The notes under the pieces: model-generated
Told to the model about the DNA's origin: nothing
Seen by the model: only the letters and a program-made list of their open reading frames with translations
Databases searched by the model: none
Translations under genes and position numbers: made by a program
Assembly: GCF_011045165.1 (NCBI RefSeq)
Contig: NZ_JAAKZI010000020.1
Coordinates: 16,191-80,190 of the forward strand
Source of the DNA: Arthrobacter silviterrae
GTDB lineage: Bacteria; Actinomycetota; Actinomycetes; Actinomycetales; Micrococcaceae
Length of the DNA: 64,000 nucleotides
Direction: 5' to 3'
In this document: positions 42,635-51,662 of the stretch, piece after piece
How the letters are laid out: each line of letters starts with the position of its first letter
Numbering within the stretch: position 1 is the first letter of the stretch

Positions 42635-44473
42635 ATGACGCAAAATGGGCTTGGCATCGAATCGTGGCCGCCTCCGGTCGCAGCGCTGCTCCTGGACCTG
42701 AGCGCGGATTTGGCCTGTGTGGCTGGCTATGACGGCATTTTCCGGGAAGCCACGGGCGACTGGGAGGGGCTCCTTGGCTGGACGGAAGAGGATTTGTTCT
42801 CCCGCCCCTTCATGGGTTTTGTGCACGGGGATGACGCCCAGGCCACGACGGAACAACTGGACGCCGCACGGGGAGGGACCGGCATCGTCCATTTCCAAAA
42901 CCGCTTCATTGCCGCAGACGGGTCGAGCCGGTGGCTGTCCTGGACAGCCGTCGGAATGCCCGGGGAGCAGGCCTTCCGGGCCGTGGCGCAGGACCTCACG
43001 CCGAAGCACGACGCCGAAGTGCGCGGACGTGAGAGCGACCAGCGCTACCTGGACCTCATCGAGTCCGCCCACGACATTGTCCAAAGCATCCTGCCCGACG
43101 GCCACTTTGATTTCGTCAACCGCGCCTGGCACGACAACCTCGGCTACACCCTTGAGGATCTGCCCGGGCTGACCCTTTTCGACATCGTCACCGAGGCCGA
43201 CCACGAACACTGCTCCATCCTCATTGCCCAGATCATGAGCGGAATGTCCTTCGACCAGGTGGAGGTGACGTTTGTAGCCAAGGACGGGCACACCTTTCCT
43301 GTCGAGGGGAACGCGACAGGGAGGTTCCGGGACGGGCAGTTCGTTGCTACGCACACCTTTTTCAGGGATGTGAGCGACCGAAAGAAGGCGGAGGCACTGC
43401 AGGCCGCCTACCGGCGCCAGTTGGAGGATGAGGTCGCGGAACGTTCCGCAGCGCTGGTCCAGAGCGAAAAGCTGGCCACCCTTGGGCGCCTCAGCGCAGG
43501 CATGGCCCACGAACTGAACAATCCGGCCGCTGCTGCGCGGCGCGGGGCGGCACTCCTGGAAGAAACCTTTTCCAGGACCTGCTCGGCCCTGCTCACCCTG
43601 GCCCGCGCAACGCAGGACCCCGCCGAAGCCAAGCAGCTTGCCAAGCTCATGGAAGCCGCCGCGGCACACCCAACGGACTCCGGCCGGCTGGATCCGCTGG
43701 ACCGGGGCGACCGTGAGGACGAGGTGGGGGACTGGCTGGCGGCCCACGGGCTCGCCGATTCCTGGGAGGCTGCGGGCTCCCTTGTCGAACTGGGGATGGC
43801 CGCGGCGGACCTTGACGGGTTGGCAGCAACGTTCGCCCCGGGCCGCCTGGAGGCAGCGATCACGGCCCTGTCGGAGGCGCACAACGCGTATGGCCTCATC
43901 GCCCAGATCGGGCACGGGTCGGCACGCATTTCGCAGATCGTGGGCGCGCTCAAGGACTACAGCTACATGGACCGCGCACCTGTGCAGGATGTCGACGTCC
44001 AGGAAGGGCTCAACGGAACGCTCGTCATGCTCGCGTCCAAGCTCAGGCTGGGCATCGAGGTGGTCCGCGACTACGGTGCCGATGTTCCCCGCATCGAAAC
44101 CCTGGGCAGCGAACTGAACCAGGTGTGGACCAACCTCATTGACAATGCTGCCGATGCGATGGACGGTGCCGGGCACCTGACCATCCGCACCCGGACCGCC
44201 GAAGGCGGGGTCGCCGTCGAGATCGAGGACGACGGGCCCGGCATTCCGCCCGAGGTGGTGGGGAAAGTGTTTGAACCGTTCTTCACCACGAAGCCCCCGG
44301 GCCAAGGAACCGGGCTGGGGCTGAGCATTGTCTCCAACATGGTCCGGGGCATGGGCGGCACCATTGACGTGGTGTCTGCGCCCCGGCACACCGTGTTCCG
44401 GGTGTGGCTGCCGCTTCGGCTGCCCGACACCGGAGCCGCCGCGGGTGACACGCACAACGGGAGGCCGGCATGA
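42635..44473 (+). CDS. PAS-domain sensor histidine kinase
   Basis: Soluble kinase of 612 aa with no membrane segment. PAS 1 spans about residues 20-125, PAS 2 about 135-255, then a helical linker and the H-box with His292 in RLSAGMAHELNNPAAAARRG. An unusually long helical stretch (about 170 residues) separates the H-box from the ATPase motifs NLIDNAADAMDG, DDGPGIPPE and PPGQGTGLGLSIV. ATG 42635 is chosen for AAGGAG six bases upstream. The stop overlaps the next gene (ATGA), so kinase and receiver are coupled. Signal unknown; PAS domains may bind flavin, heme or a small ligand. Confidence 0.9.
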   Translation: MTQNGLGIESWPPPVAALLLDLSADLACVAGYDGIFREATGDWEGLLGWTEEDLFSRPFMGFVHGDDAQATTEQLDAARGGTGIVHFQNRFIAADGSSRWLSWTAVGMPGEQAFRAVAQDLTPKHDAEVRGRESDQRYLDLIESAHDIVQSILPDGHFDFVNRAWHDNLGYTLEDLPGLTLFDIVTEADHEHCSILIAQIMSGMSFDQVEVTFVAKDGHTFPVEGNATGRFRDGQFVATHTFFRDVSDRKKAEALQAAYRRQLEDEVAERSAALVQSEKLATLGRLSAGMAHELNNPAAAARRGAALLEETFSRTCSALLTLARATQDPAEAKQLAKLMEAAAAHPTDSGRLDPLDRGDREDEVGDWLAAHGLADSWEAAGSLVELGMAAADLDGLAATFAPGRLEAAITALSEAHNAYGLIAQIGHGSARISQIVGALKDYSYMDRAPVQDVDVQEGLNGTLVMLASKLRLGIEVVRDYGADVPRIETLGSELNQVWTNLIDNAADAMDGAGHLTIRTRTAEGGVAVEIEDDGPGIPPEVVGKVFEPFFTTKPPGQGTGLGLSIVSNMVRGMGGTIDVVSAPRHTVFRVWLPLRLPDTGAAAGDTHNGRPA

Positions 44474-46137
44474 CTATGAACGCAGCGGCGCCGCAGCGGC
44501 CCGTGATTCTCGCCGTCGACGACGACCCGGCTGTCCTCAGTGCGGTGCGAGGGGACCTGCGCAGCCGGTACGGGCGCCACTACCGGGTGCTGACGGCGGC
44601 CGGCGGCGCCGAGGCCGTCGGCACCCTCAGGCAGTTGAAAGTCCGGGGCGACGCGACCGCCGTCGTGGTCTCTGATCAGCGCATGCCTGGGGTTGCCGGG
44701 ACAGAGGTGCTCACTGCTGCCCGGCAGCTGTTCCCCGGGGTGCGCACAGTGCTGCTCACCGCCTACGCCGACACGGAGGTGGCCATTGGGGCCATCAACG
44801 ACCTTCACCTTGACTACTACATCCTCAAGCCCTGGGATCCGCCCGAGGAGCGCCTGTTCCCCGTCATCGACGACCTGCTGGAAGACTGGCACGCCAACAA
44901 CCAGCCCAGTTATGCCCTGACGCGGGTGGTCGGCAGCCGGTGGTCGGCGCGCACGCATGAGGTCCGCGACTACCTACAGCGCAACCAGGTGCCGATGCAA
45001 TGGTTCGACGTCGACTCCAGCCCGGAGGGCCGGCAATTGTTCGAGGCCGCGGGCCAGGACGGGCTGCCCCTCGTCATCACGCCGGACGGCACGGCCCTCC
45101 ACGCCCCCGATGTGGCCGCCCTGGCTTCGGCGCTGGGCCACAAGACCCATGCCGACGGCGAAGTCTTCGACCTGGCGATCATTGGGGCCGGGCCCGCCGG
45201 GCTGGCTGCCGCCGTGTACGGGGCCAGCGAGGGCTTGCGGACAGTCTGCCTCGAGGCAATGGTCCCCGGCGGACAGGCGGGGCAATCCTCACGCATCGAA
45301 AACTACCTGGGATTTCCGACAGGGATTTCCGGGGCCGACCTTGCGCGGCGGGCCGTGACACAGGCGCGGAGATTCCAGGTGCAGCTGCTGGCGCCGTCGC
45401 CCGCCGCGGGGCTTGACCTTTCGGGGCCGTACCCCCGGCTGGAACTGGCGGATGGTGCTGCCATCAGCGCCGGCGCCGTCATTCTGGCCTGCGGAGTCGC
45501 CTACAACAGCCTCGGCGTCCCCGGCAGCACCGAATTGGAGGGCCGCGGCGTGTTCTACGGGGCCTCGCTGGGCGAGCGCGACACCGTCCGCGATGAGGAC
45601 ATTGTCATTGTGGGCGGGGCGAACTCGGCCGGCCAGGCGGCCGTCTACTTCTCCGAGTACGCGCGCTCCGTGACCATCCTGTGCCGTGCCAGCGAGCTTG
45701 GCGCCAAGATGTCCGCCTACCTCGTGGAGCAAATTGCCGGGCGGGCGAATGTCACTGTCCGATGCGGGACATCCGTGCTGTCGGTTGAGGGTTCGGAACG
45801 CCTGGAGGGCGTGGTCATTCACGATGCCGCCACGGGCGTCAGCGAACGCCTGCCGGCGTCGGCGCTGTTTGTCTTTATCGGCGCCCTGCCGCGCACCGAC
45901 TGGCTGCCGCCGCAGATAGCGAGGGACGGGCGCGGATTCATCCTCACGGGGCCCGCGCTGGGCGGGCGGCGCCACCGTACGGCCGACGGAGACCGCGATC
46001 CGTTCCTGTATGAGACGAGCGCAGCGCGCGTTTTTGCCGTCGGGGACGTCCGGGCCAGCTCCGTCAAGCGGGTTGCCTCCGCAGTGGGCGAGGGGTCGGT
46101 GGCCGTCCAGTTTGTCCACCAGGTCCTGCATGGCTGA
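44470..46137 (+). CDS. response-regulator receiver fused to thioredoxin-reductase-like flavoprotein
   Basis: A 555-aa fusion. Residues about 10-135 are a receiver domain: acidic pocket DDD at 17-19, phospho-acceptor Asp69 in VVSDQRMPG, and Lys in YILKPWD. Residues about 150-220 resemble a thioredoxin-fold segment without Cys. From about 235 it is a thioredoxin-reductase-like oxidoreductase: FAD loop IIGAGPAGLAAAVYGASEG, GGQAGQSSRIENYLGFP, NADPH loop VIVGGANSAGQAAVYFSE, and VFAVGDVRASSVKRVASAVGEG. The CxxC disulfide is missing (ACGVAYNSLGVPG instead), so it is unlikely to reduce thioredoxin. It is the obvious partner of the upstream kinase. No DNA-binding domain is present. Confidence 0.9.
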   Translation: MTMNAAAPQRPVILAVDDDPAVLSAVRGDLRSRYGRHYRVLTAAGGAEAVGTLRQLKVRGDATAVVVSDQRMPGVAGTEVLTAARQLFPGVRTVLLTAYADTEVAIGAINDLHLDYYILKPWDPPEERLFPVIDDLLEDWHANNQPSYALTRVVGSRWSARTHEVRDYLQRNQVPMQWFDVDSSPEGRQLFEAAGQDGLPLVITPDGTALHAPDVAALASALGHKTHADGEVFDLAIIGAGPAGLAAAVYGASEGLRTVCLEAMVPGGQAGQSSRIENYLGFPTGISGADLARRAVTQARRFQVQLLAPSPAAGLDLSGPYPRLELADGAAISAGAVILACGVAYNSLGVPGSTELEGRGVFYGASLGERDTVRDEDIVIVGGANSAGQAAVYFSEYARSVTILCRASELGAKMSAYLVEQIAGRANVTVRCGTSVLSVEGSERLEGVVIHDAATGVSERLPASALFVFIGALPRTDWLPPQIARDGRGFILTGPALGGRRHRTADGDRDPFLYETSAARVFAVGDVRASSVKRVASAVGEGSVAVQFVHQVLHG

Positions 46138-46219
46138 AGGCGGGACGGGGCAGATGGATTGTTCTTGAGCCGGCGGGCCATCCGGGCCCCGACTTTCACT
46201 GGAGATAAGGATATTTTCG

Positions 46220-47677
46220 ATGAGTAGTGCGAACACGGGCCAGGCCAAGGGCCGGGGGCTGGAGGTACGGTCGATTGACTATGTGCCGCTGAGCGAACGC
46301 CACGGGAAGGTCTCCCACATTGGGCCCCTGTGGTTCATGAGCAATGCCCAGATCGCCACGCTTGCCGTGGGCCTGATCAGCATCACGACCGGTGGAAACC
46401 TGGTCTGGTCACTCATTGCCATCGCCGCGGGGACCTTGGTGGGGACCTTGTTCATGGCGGCCCACTCATCGCAGGGGCCGCAGCTGGGCCTTCCGCAAAT
46501 GATCCAGTCCCGTCCTCAGTTCGGCTACATTGGGGCCCTGCTGGTGTGGCTGTTCGCCTATTTGCAGTATGCCGGCTTCAACATCTTCAACACCGTCCTG
46601 GCCGGCCAGGCCTTGGCCGGATCCGTCCACAGCGGTTCGGTTAACGTGTGGTTCTGGGTGGTGACGATTGTCGCCGTCGTCGTGGCCCTTTTTGGCTATG
46701 ACCTCATTCATGGCTTTGAGCGCTACCTGACGTACCTGACCATCGCCATGCTGGCCCTGCTGACGGTGGCGGTCGTGACCCACCTCTCCATGCCGGCCGG
46801 GGCCTTCGACTTGGCCGGCTTTCACCTGGTGCCTTTCCTGGGCCAATTGGGCGTTGCCGCCGGCTACCAGATTTCCTGGGCCATCTACGTTTCCGACTAC
46901 TCCCGCTACCTGCCGCCAACGTCAGCGCGTGGCACCTTCCGGTGGACCTTCTGGGGAAGTTCACTTGGCGGCATCTGGGTGATGTTCCTCGGCGCCTTCA
47001 TCGCCGCCGCGGCAGGCAAGAACTTCGACACCATCGGCTCGATTCAAGCCACCGCGGGCAAGCTGTTCCCGGGATTCGGATCTATTGCCCTGTTCATTGC
47101 CGCCTTGGGCCTGGTCTCAGTCACCGCCCTGAACATGTATGGGGGTTCGCTCACGCTGATCTCATCGATCGACAGCGTGCGGACCATCCGGCCCACGCTC
47201 AGATTGCGGGTGGTGACGATTTTGATTACGGCTGCGCTTTCGCTGGTCTTCGCCAACCTCGCCTCCGCCGACTTCCTGGCCAACTTCAACGACTTCCTGC
47301 TGCTGGTCCTGTACTTCTTCATCCCGTGGACGGCCGTCAACCTAACCGACTACTTCATCGTTCGCAAGGGCCACTATGCCATCGCGGAGATCTTCAAGCC
47401 CAACGGCATCTATGGGCGGTGGGGCTGGCCGGGAATCATCGCCTACCTGGTGGGGTTCGTCGTCATGATTCCCTTCTTCTCGGCCGGCGCGCTCTTCGTT
47501 GGCCCAGTGGCGGCTGCCATGAACGGGGCCGACATCTCGCTGTTCATCGGGCTTCCTGTCTCGGCAGTTCTGTACTGGCTGCTCACCCGGAACATCGATG
47601 TGGCCGGCGAGGCTGAACTGGCCCGGGCACAGGCCGCTCAACTGGAAGAGGCGGCCCACGAGCACATCCTGCCGTAG
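46220..47677 (+). CDS. NCS1-family purine/cytosine permease
   Basis: Twelve-helix permease of 485 aa: DYVPLSERHGKVSHIGPLWF, SSQGPQLGLPQMIQSRPQFG and the later NLTDYFIVRKGHYAI. The pattern matches cytosine/purine/hydantoin permeases of the NCS1 family. A GATAAGGA ribosome site precedes the ATG. No catabolic gene adjoins it, so the base transported is not indicated. The upstream 82 bases show no clear riboswitch. Confidence 0.87.
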   Translation: MSSANTGQAKGRGLEVRSIDYVPLSERHGKVSHIGPLWFMSNAQIATLAVGLISITTGGNLVWSLIAIAAGTLVGTLFMAAHSSQGPQLGLPQMIQSRPQFGYIGALLVWLFAYLQYAGFNIFNTVLAGQALAGSVHSGSVNVWFWVVTIVAVVVALFGYDLIHGFERYLTYLTIAMLALLTVAVVTHLSMPAGAFDLAGFHLVPFLGQLGVAAGYQISWAIYVSDYSRYLPPTSARGTFRWTFWGSSLGGIWVMFLGAFIAAAAGKNFDTIGSIQATAGKLFPGFGSIALFIAALGLVSVTALNMYGGSLTLISSIDSVRTIRPTLRLRVVTILITAALSLVFANLASADFLANFNDFLLLVLYFFIPWTAVNLTDYFIVRKGHYAIAEIFKPNGIYGRWGWPGIIAYLVGFVVMIPFFSAGALFVGPVAAAMNGADISLFIGLPVSAVLYWLLTRNIDVAGEAELARAQAAQLEEAAHEHILP

Positions 47678-47693
47678 CCCGGGGACTCCGACG

Positions 47694-48476
47694 TCAGTTC
47701 CCCGGGTTGCCGGCCGTCGGAAAATTTGGCGTCTGCCACCTCTCGCCGGTGGCCGTGATGGCGAAGGCTTCGACGCCCGAAAGCCCGCTGATCCAGGATT
47801 TCGCCTTGTCGCCCATGGCGAGTGCGGCCGTGGCATAGGCGTCCACCGTGGTCAGGTTCCTGCCCGTTACAGTGATGCTGGCCAGTGCCGTTGCAGGCAG
47901 TCCCGAGGTGGGGTCAATGATGTGCTGTCCGCGTTCCGCAGTGCTGGAGGTGGCAACAGCCATGTCCGTGCCGGCGACAGTGGTGGCCAGGGCGGTACGG
48001 CGGAAGGGGTCAGCGATGCCAATGGTCCACGGCCGGCCGTCCTGAGGCTTGCCAAGGAGCTGGATGTCTCCTCCTCCGTTCACGGCGTGGGCGGTTGAGC
48101 CGGCGGCCTGGAGCATGGTGGAGGCCCGCTCGACGGCCCAGCCCTTGACCATTCCGGACGGATCCAGCCCTCCCGGAAGCCGGGCCGTGAAGTATCCGCC
48201 ACTGTCGCGGGAGGCTTGTTCGCACAGTTCCAGGACTTCATGGACTTCGGGACTGCACTCCCCGAGCTGGAGGCTGCCGCGGTCCAGCCGTGAAATTTCG
48301 CTGTCGGGCCTGTAGGTGGAAAACATGGCGTCCATGCGGTGGAGCCAGTCAACGACACCCTGCAGTGCGTGGGCGCTGACGCCCGGCGCACTGATGTCGA
48401 AGGAAAAGACTGTCCCCATGCATGGCTCCACCCGGCGCATGGGCACATGATCGCATGGACTGCTTCCCGGGTTCAC
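47694..48476 (-). CDS. apbE: FAD:protein FMN transferase (ApbE)
   Basis: A 260-aa flavin transferase which uses FAD to attach FMN to a Thr of target proteins. Landmarks are EPCMGTVFSFDI, AMFSTYRPDSEISRLDR, DPSGMVKGWAVERA, VNGGGDIQLLGKP and HIIDPTSGLPA. The GTG start overlaps the FMN-binding gene's stop as GTGA; ATG 48440 (MRRVEPCMG) is an alternative. No membrane anchor is obvious. Its target is most likely the neighbouring FMN-binding protein. Confidence 0.9.
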   Translation of the reverse strand: MNPGSSPCDHVPMRRVEPCMGTVFSFDISAPGVSAHALQGVVDWLHRMDAMFSTYRPDSEISRLDRGSLQLGECSPEVHEVLELCEQASRDSGGYFTARLPGGLDPSGMVKGWAVERASTMLQAAGSTAHAVNGGGDIQLLGKPQDGRPWTIGIADPFRRTALATTVAGTDMAVATSSTAERGQHIIDPTSGLPATALASITVTGRNLTTVDAYATAALAMGDKAKSWISGLSGVEAFAITATGERWQTPNFPTAGNPGN

Positions 48477-48964
48477 TTGATGCCGATCTTGTCCAGCGCG
48501 CTCTGCAGCGACGTCAGGTAGCCTTCGCTCGTGTACGTCCCGCCGGAGACCATGTCAACGTGCGCGCTTTGGGCCGTGAGCACTTCCTGGGTGAGTTGGG
48601 GTATGGCATAGCTGTTGATCTGCTGGTCCCGGCCGTTCCCGGAGGGGACTTGAATGGCTGTCACATCCGTGATCTTGGTCCCCGTGACGGTCACTTGCAC
48701 CTGGACGGGCCCATACTGGGTTTCCACCGTGGTGCCGGTAAGCGTGCTGGTCCCGGTGGCCGGCGCGCCTGTGGCCGGTGTGGCGGTGGCCGGCGGAACG
48801 GCCGCCGTGGCGCCGCTTGAGGGTTGCTGGCTGGCGCCGGCGGTGGGCGAGGAGGCCGCGACCGGCCCCGTGCTGGTGGTTTCCGGCATGGGGTGTGTCT
48901 TGAATCCAAGCAGCAAAACTATCCCGGCAATGGTGGCGGCTATGGTGACAATGGCGCGTTTCAC
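48473..48964 (-). CDS. membrane-anchored FMN-binding domain protein
   Basis: A 163-aa exported protein with an N-terminal hydrophobic anchor (TIAATIAGIVLLLGF), a long Ser/Thr/Ala/Pro-rich linker (residues about 26-80) and an FMN-binding domain. Its SGGTYTSEGYLTSLQSAL matches the ApbE flavinylation motif, with Thr145 the expected FMN attachment site. It sits between a ferric-reductase-like gene and apbE in one operon. It likely carries electrons outside the membrane. Confidence 0.88.
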   Translation of the reverse strand: MKRAIVTIAATIAGIVLLLGFKTHPMPETTSTGPVAASSPTAGASQQPSSGATAAVPPATATPATGAPATGTSTLTGTTVETQYGPVQVQVTVTGTKITDVTAIQVPSGNGRDQQINSYAIPQLTQEVLTAQSAHVDMVSGGTYTSEGYLTSLQSALDKIGIK

Positions 48965-48973
48965 GGGGCGCTC

Positions 48974-50347
48974 CTACTGCTCGAAGGATTCGTGGTGGAT
49001 CTGCCGCGGGCGAATTCCCGCAGCCCGTAGGCCCTTGATGGCCTCCGCCGTCATGCCAGGCGGTCCGCAAAGGTAGATGTCCCTTTGGGCAAGGTCGGGC
49101 ACGGCGGCGAGGAGGCGCCTGGCCGAAAGCTGATTGGCATTGCCGGAACGGCGGGGACCGACGGCGTAGTAAACCCTTGTGCCCCTCGCCGCGGCGATGG
49201 AGTCGAGTTCGGAGCGGAACAGCACATCGGATTCGGAAGTGGCCCGGTACATCATGAGCACCTCGCCGGGCGCTCCCTCAAGGGTTTCAAAGAGGGCGCG
49301 CAGGGGAGTGATCCCCACGCCGCCGCCCAGGAGCAGGACCTTCCGGCGGCGCCGGAGCCTGGCAGTGAATGCCCCGTATGGCCCTTCGGCGACGACTCTT
49401 GTTCCGGCCCGCAGATACCGGAGCTGGTGGCTGTGTTCGCCCAGGTCCTTCACCGTGATGCGCACGCTGTTGGATGCGGCGGGGGCGGACAGTGAGAACG
49501 GGTTGGCTGCCCACCATGAATCCCTGGTGAGGAAGCGCCACCGGAAGAACTGTCCTGGCTCGGTGGCCAGTTCCTCCAGGTGGCGCCCCGAAATGACAAT
49601 GGACACAACCCCGGGTCCCTCGGCGTACACCTGCGCAACCCGCATGCGGTGGCGCAAGGCCTGGCGGATGGGGGTGAGGATCCGGTGCCACAGCAGCAGC
49701 GCCCCCACGGCAATGTACAGGGCCGACCACAGGATTCGGGCCGGCAGGTTGTTGATGAAGTCCGCGCCCGTGGAAAATTGGTGGCTGAAGGCCAGCGCCA
49801 CGGCCAGGTAGGTGTAGAAATGCAGGTAGAACCAGGTTTCATACTTCAGCCGGGCGCGGGCGGCCCGGGCCGAGACCATCCCCACGCCCAACAGCAGCAG
49901 CCCGGCCACCGTTGCAGCGAGCACGTCCGGGTAGCTGAGGATCAGCACCACGCCCTGGTGCAGGAAGTTGGTGTGGGAGGTGACCGCATAGCCCCACGTG
50001 ATGAGAAGCCCGTGAGCCACGGTCAGTCCGACGGCGTAGCGCCCGCCCATGGCATGCCAGCGGGACAGCCGGTCCGTCCCGACGCCGCGGTCCAAGGCGG
50101 GTATGCGGGACATGAGGGCAATGAGCACCACCACGGCATAGCCGGCCATCAGTCCCGTAATCCGCCCGGCCCCGGTCAGCCAGTCACCAAGCCCGGAAAC
50201 ATTCGGCGTGTCGAACCACCACAAACTGAGGACGGCGGCCGCTCCGGCCCAGACCAGCCACAACACGGCGGCGGGACGGACGCACCTGATTCGGCCGTGC
50301 ACCCTGTCCGCTCGTGGCAGGGCCTGCGCCCGCAGCATATTGACCAC
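48974..50347 (-). CDS. ferric reductase-like membrane flavocytochrome
   Basis: About 457 aa. The N-terminal half has six hydrophobic helices with His pairs suited to heme b (RWHAMGGRYAVGLTVAHGLL and YLHFYTYLAVALAFSHQF). The C-terminal half is a ferredoxin-reductase module: FAD contact NPFSLSAPA, NAD site LLLGGGVGITPLRALFE and YLCGPPGMTAEAIKGL. It would pass electrons from NAD(P)H across the membrane to the FMN-binding protein, 9 bases downstream. A GTG at 50347 with GGAG 8 bases upstream is preferred over ATG 50338; the longer open frame upstream lacks sense. Confidence 0.87.
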   Translation of the reverse strand: MVNMLRAQALPRADRVHGRIRCVRPAAVLWLVWAGAAAVLSLWWFDTPNVSGLGDWLTGAGRITGLMAGYAVVVLIALMSRIPALDRGVGTDRLSRWHAMGGRYAVGLTVAHGLLITWGYAVTSHTNFLHQGVVLILSYPDVLAATVAGLLLLGVGMVSARAARARLKYETWFYLHFYTYLAVALAFSHQFSTGADFINNLPARILWSALYIAVGALLLWHRILTPIRQALRHRMRVAQVYAEGPGVVSIVISGRHLEELATEPGQFFRWRFLTRDSWWAANPFSLSAPAASNSVRITVKDLGEHSHQLRYLRAGTRVVAEGPYGAFTARLRRRRKVLLLGGGVGITPLRALFETLEGAPGEVLMMYRATSESDVLFRSELDSIAAARGTRVYYAVGPRRSGNANQLSARRLLAAVPDLAQRDIYLCGPPGMTAEAIKGLRAAGIRPRQIHHESFEQ

Positions 50348-50939
50348 TTGCCATTCTCCGCTCCGTGAAATGTAGGAGAGGCAACTCTTGGGCCGCCCCT
50401 GGAACACAACCCCACGGAGAGAATTTATGTGGTGTACCCGATTTCTTTCCGCCAAGCATCTGGGAGCCTGCTGTGACTTCGCGGCCGTGGGCGGTGGCCG
50501 GCATGAGTTATGGCGGGCGCCAGGCCTGGTGAGAAGTGCGCCGGCGGGCCAATACCCGGCTGATGCCCGAAATCCGCCAACATGACCCACAGTGTCGCCG
50601 CACGGAGGACCCAGTTCGAGGCTTCAGAAGTTACGTTGAAAGTCATCTTGAGAAGGGGATGCGCAGAACGTGGGTGGGCATCGTGCCAAAAGACGACTCC
50701 GAACAGTCTGCACCCATAACGGGGATTTGATTGGCCGCTGTGTGCACCACTGGACGGTTCGGACGCTGGTAGGGTCAGGAACCAGGCCCCATGCCCGGGG
50801 GCACCACATGGTTGGCCCCTGAACCGGCCACCTCGATGCGCAATATGGTGGACTAGCAGGGTCGTTTGGCTCCCACAATTGAATCGGTCAGCACAGAATA
50901 GGCGGCCAGGGAAGCCAAGTCAGAGGAAGTGAGAAGTTT
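50348..50939. other. non-coding region with no recognisable gene
   Basis: About 590 bases without a convincing reading frame on either strand; short frames such as 50536-50730 have no ribosome site or recognisable sequence. No tRNA, insertion-sequence end or transposase remnant was seen. It contains the promoter for the flavocytochrome operon at its left end. A dense GC-rich dyad-like patch lies around 50775-50830 (CAGGCCCCATGCCCGGGGGC and nearby). Confidence 0.5.
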
Positions 50940-50970
50940 GCCGGGCCCTGGAGAGTTGCCAGGGCCCGGC
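50940..50970 (-). terminator. perfect 12-bp hairpin downstream of the PNPOx-like gene
   Basis: GCCGGGCCCTGG, a 7-base loop AGAGTTG, then the exact complement. It is about 170 bases after the PNPOx-like stop at 51139 on the minus strand. No long T run follows (AAACTTCTC), so it may be a terminator or the stem of a small RNA. Confidence 0.55.
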
Positions 50971-51138
50971 CAGTGCCGCCCGGACCGGTCCCGGACGCGT
51001 TGGCTGCAATGCCGGTGATGCGTGGCGGGGTTCACCAACGCCGATGCCGGAATGCGATCTTGATCCAGCGGTGTTTTCACTGTGCCCGTTGAGATCGTTG
51101 CCGTCCAATGCCCCCCCGATTGATGGGCTGGTGCAGGA

Positions 51139-51609
51139 CTATTCCAGGCCTGTCCGGATTGCCTCATCCAAGGGGACCCGCCACGTCCTGGCGGCGTCGA
51201 GTGTAAAGCTTCTGCCTGCCACTGTCTCCGGGGTGATACGGATGAGGTGGTCCTTTCCGATGCCCTGCCAAGGAAACTGTCCATGCACCGCGACATTTAG
51301 TGCCCGGCTGGAGTCCGTTGTGACTTCGGCCCGCCCTTTGACCACCACGCTCCATGCGACGCCAAACTCCGAGCTCACGGCGTCGGCCTCCACAGCAACC
51401 CGGCTGTCGTCGCGAATGGCGTCGAGCTTGGTGCCATTGCCGGTCCGAAAGACGAGTGTGTCCCCGTCAACAAGGTAGTTGATGGGGAAGACGTCCGGTC
51501 TTCCGTCGACGGTCACGGCGAGGCGGCCAACGGACGTCTCGGAAAGGTGCTTCCAGCATTGTCCCGGGGTGAGGATCCCTGCCTTGGGAACTACGGTGTT
51601 CTCGTTCAT
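51139..51609 (-). CDS. pyridoxamine 5'-phosphate oxidase-like flavin-binding protein
   Basis: A 156-aa split-barrel protein: LTPGQCWKHLSETSVGRLAV, GRPDVFPINYLVDGDTLVFR and KLDAIRDDSRVAVEAD. This is the flavin-reductase/PNPOx-like class common in actinobacterial stress regulons; cofactor may be FMN or F420. ATG 51609 has AGGA eight bases upstream. A GGGACTTTGTGCCC site lies 37 bases upstream in the same orientation, suggesting regulation with the nearby stress genes. Confidence 0.83.
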   Translation of the reverse strand: MNENTVVPKAGILTPGQCWKHLSETSVGRLAVTVDGRPDVFPINYLVDGDTLVFRTGNGTKLDAIRDDSRVAVEADAVSSEFGVAWSVVVKGRAEVTTDSSRALNVAVHGQFPWQGIGKDHLIRITPETVAGRSFTLDAARTWRVPLDEAIRTGLE

Positions 51610-51645
51610 GATGTTGATCCTATGGTGCCGCGGTTGTCGGGCACA

Positions 51646-51659
51646 GGGCACAAAGTCCC
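51646..51659 (-). promoter_or_regulatory. DosR/DevR-like box GGGACTTTGTGCCC
   Basis: A 14-mer read on the minus strand, 37 bases before the PNPOx-like start. It matches sites at 57217 and 61142 as GGGAC-N-TTGT-N-C-Y-C and resembles the mycobacterial DosR half-site GGGAC with a CCC end. Confidence 0.55.
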
Positions 51660-51662
51660 GCT

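Noticed and set aside
44470..46137. Flavoprotein considered as a true thioredoxin reductase
   Set aside because: The CxxC redox disulfide of thioredoxin reductases is missing.
50536..50730. 64-codon plus-strand frame in the non-coding block
   Set aside because: No ribosome site, no recognisable sequence, and no overlap with neighbours that would imply coupling.
50982..50991. GGACCGGTCC palindrome considered as another DosR-like box
   Set aside because: It does not fit the 14-mer spacing and lies downstream of its nearest gene.
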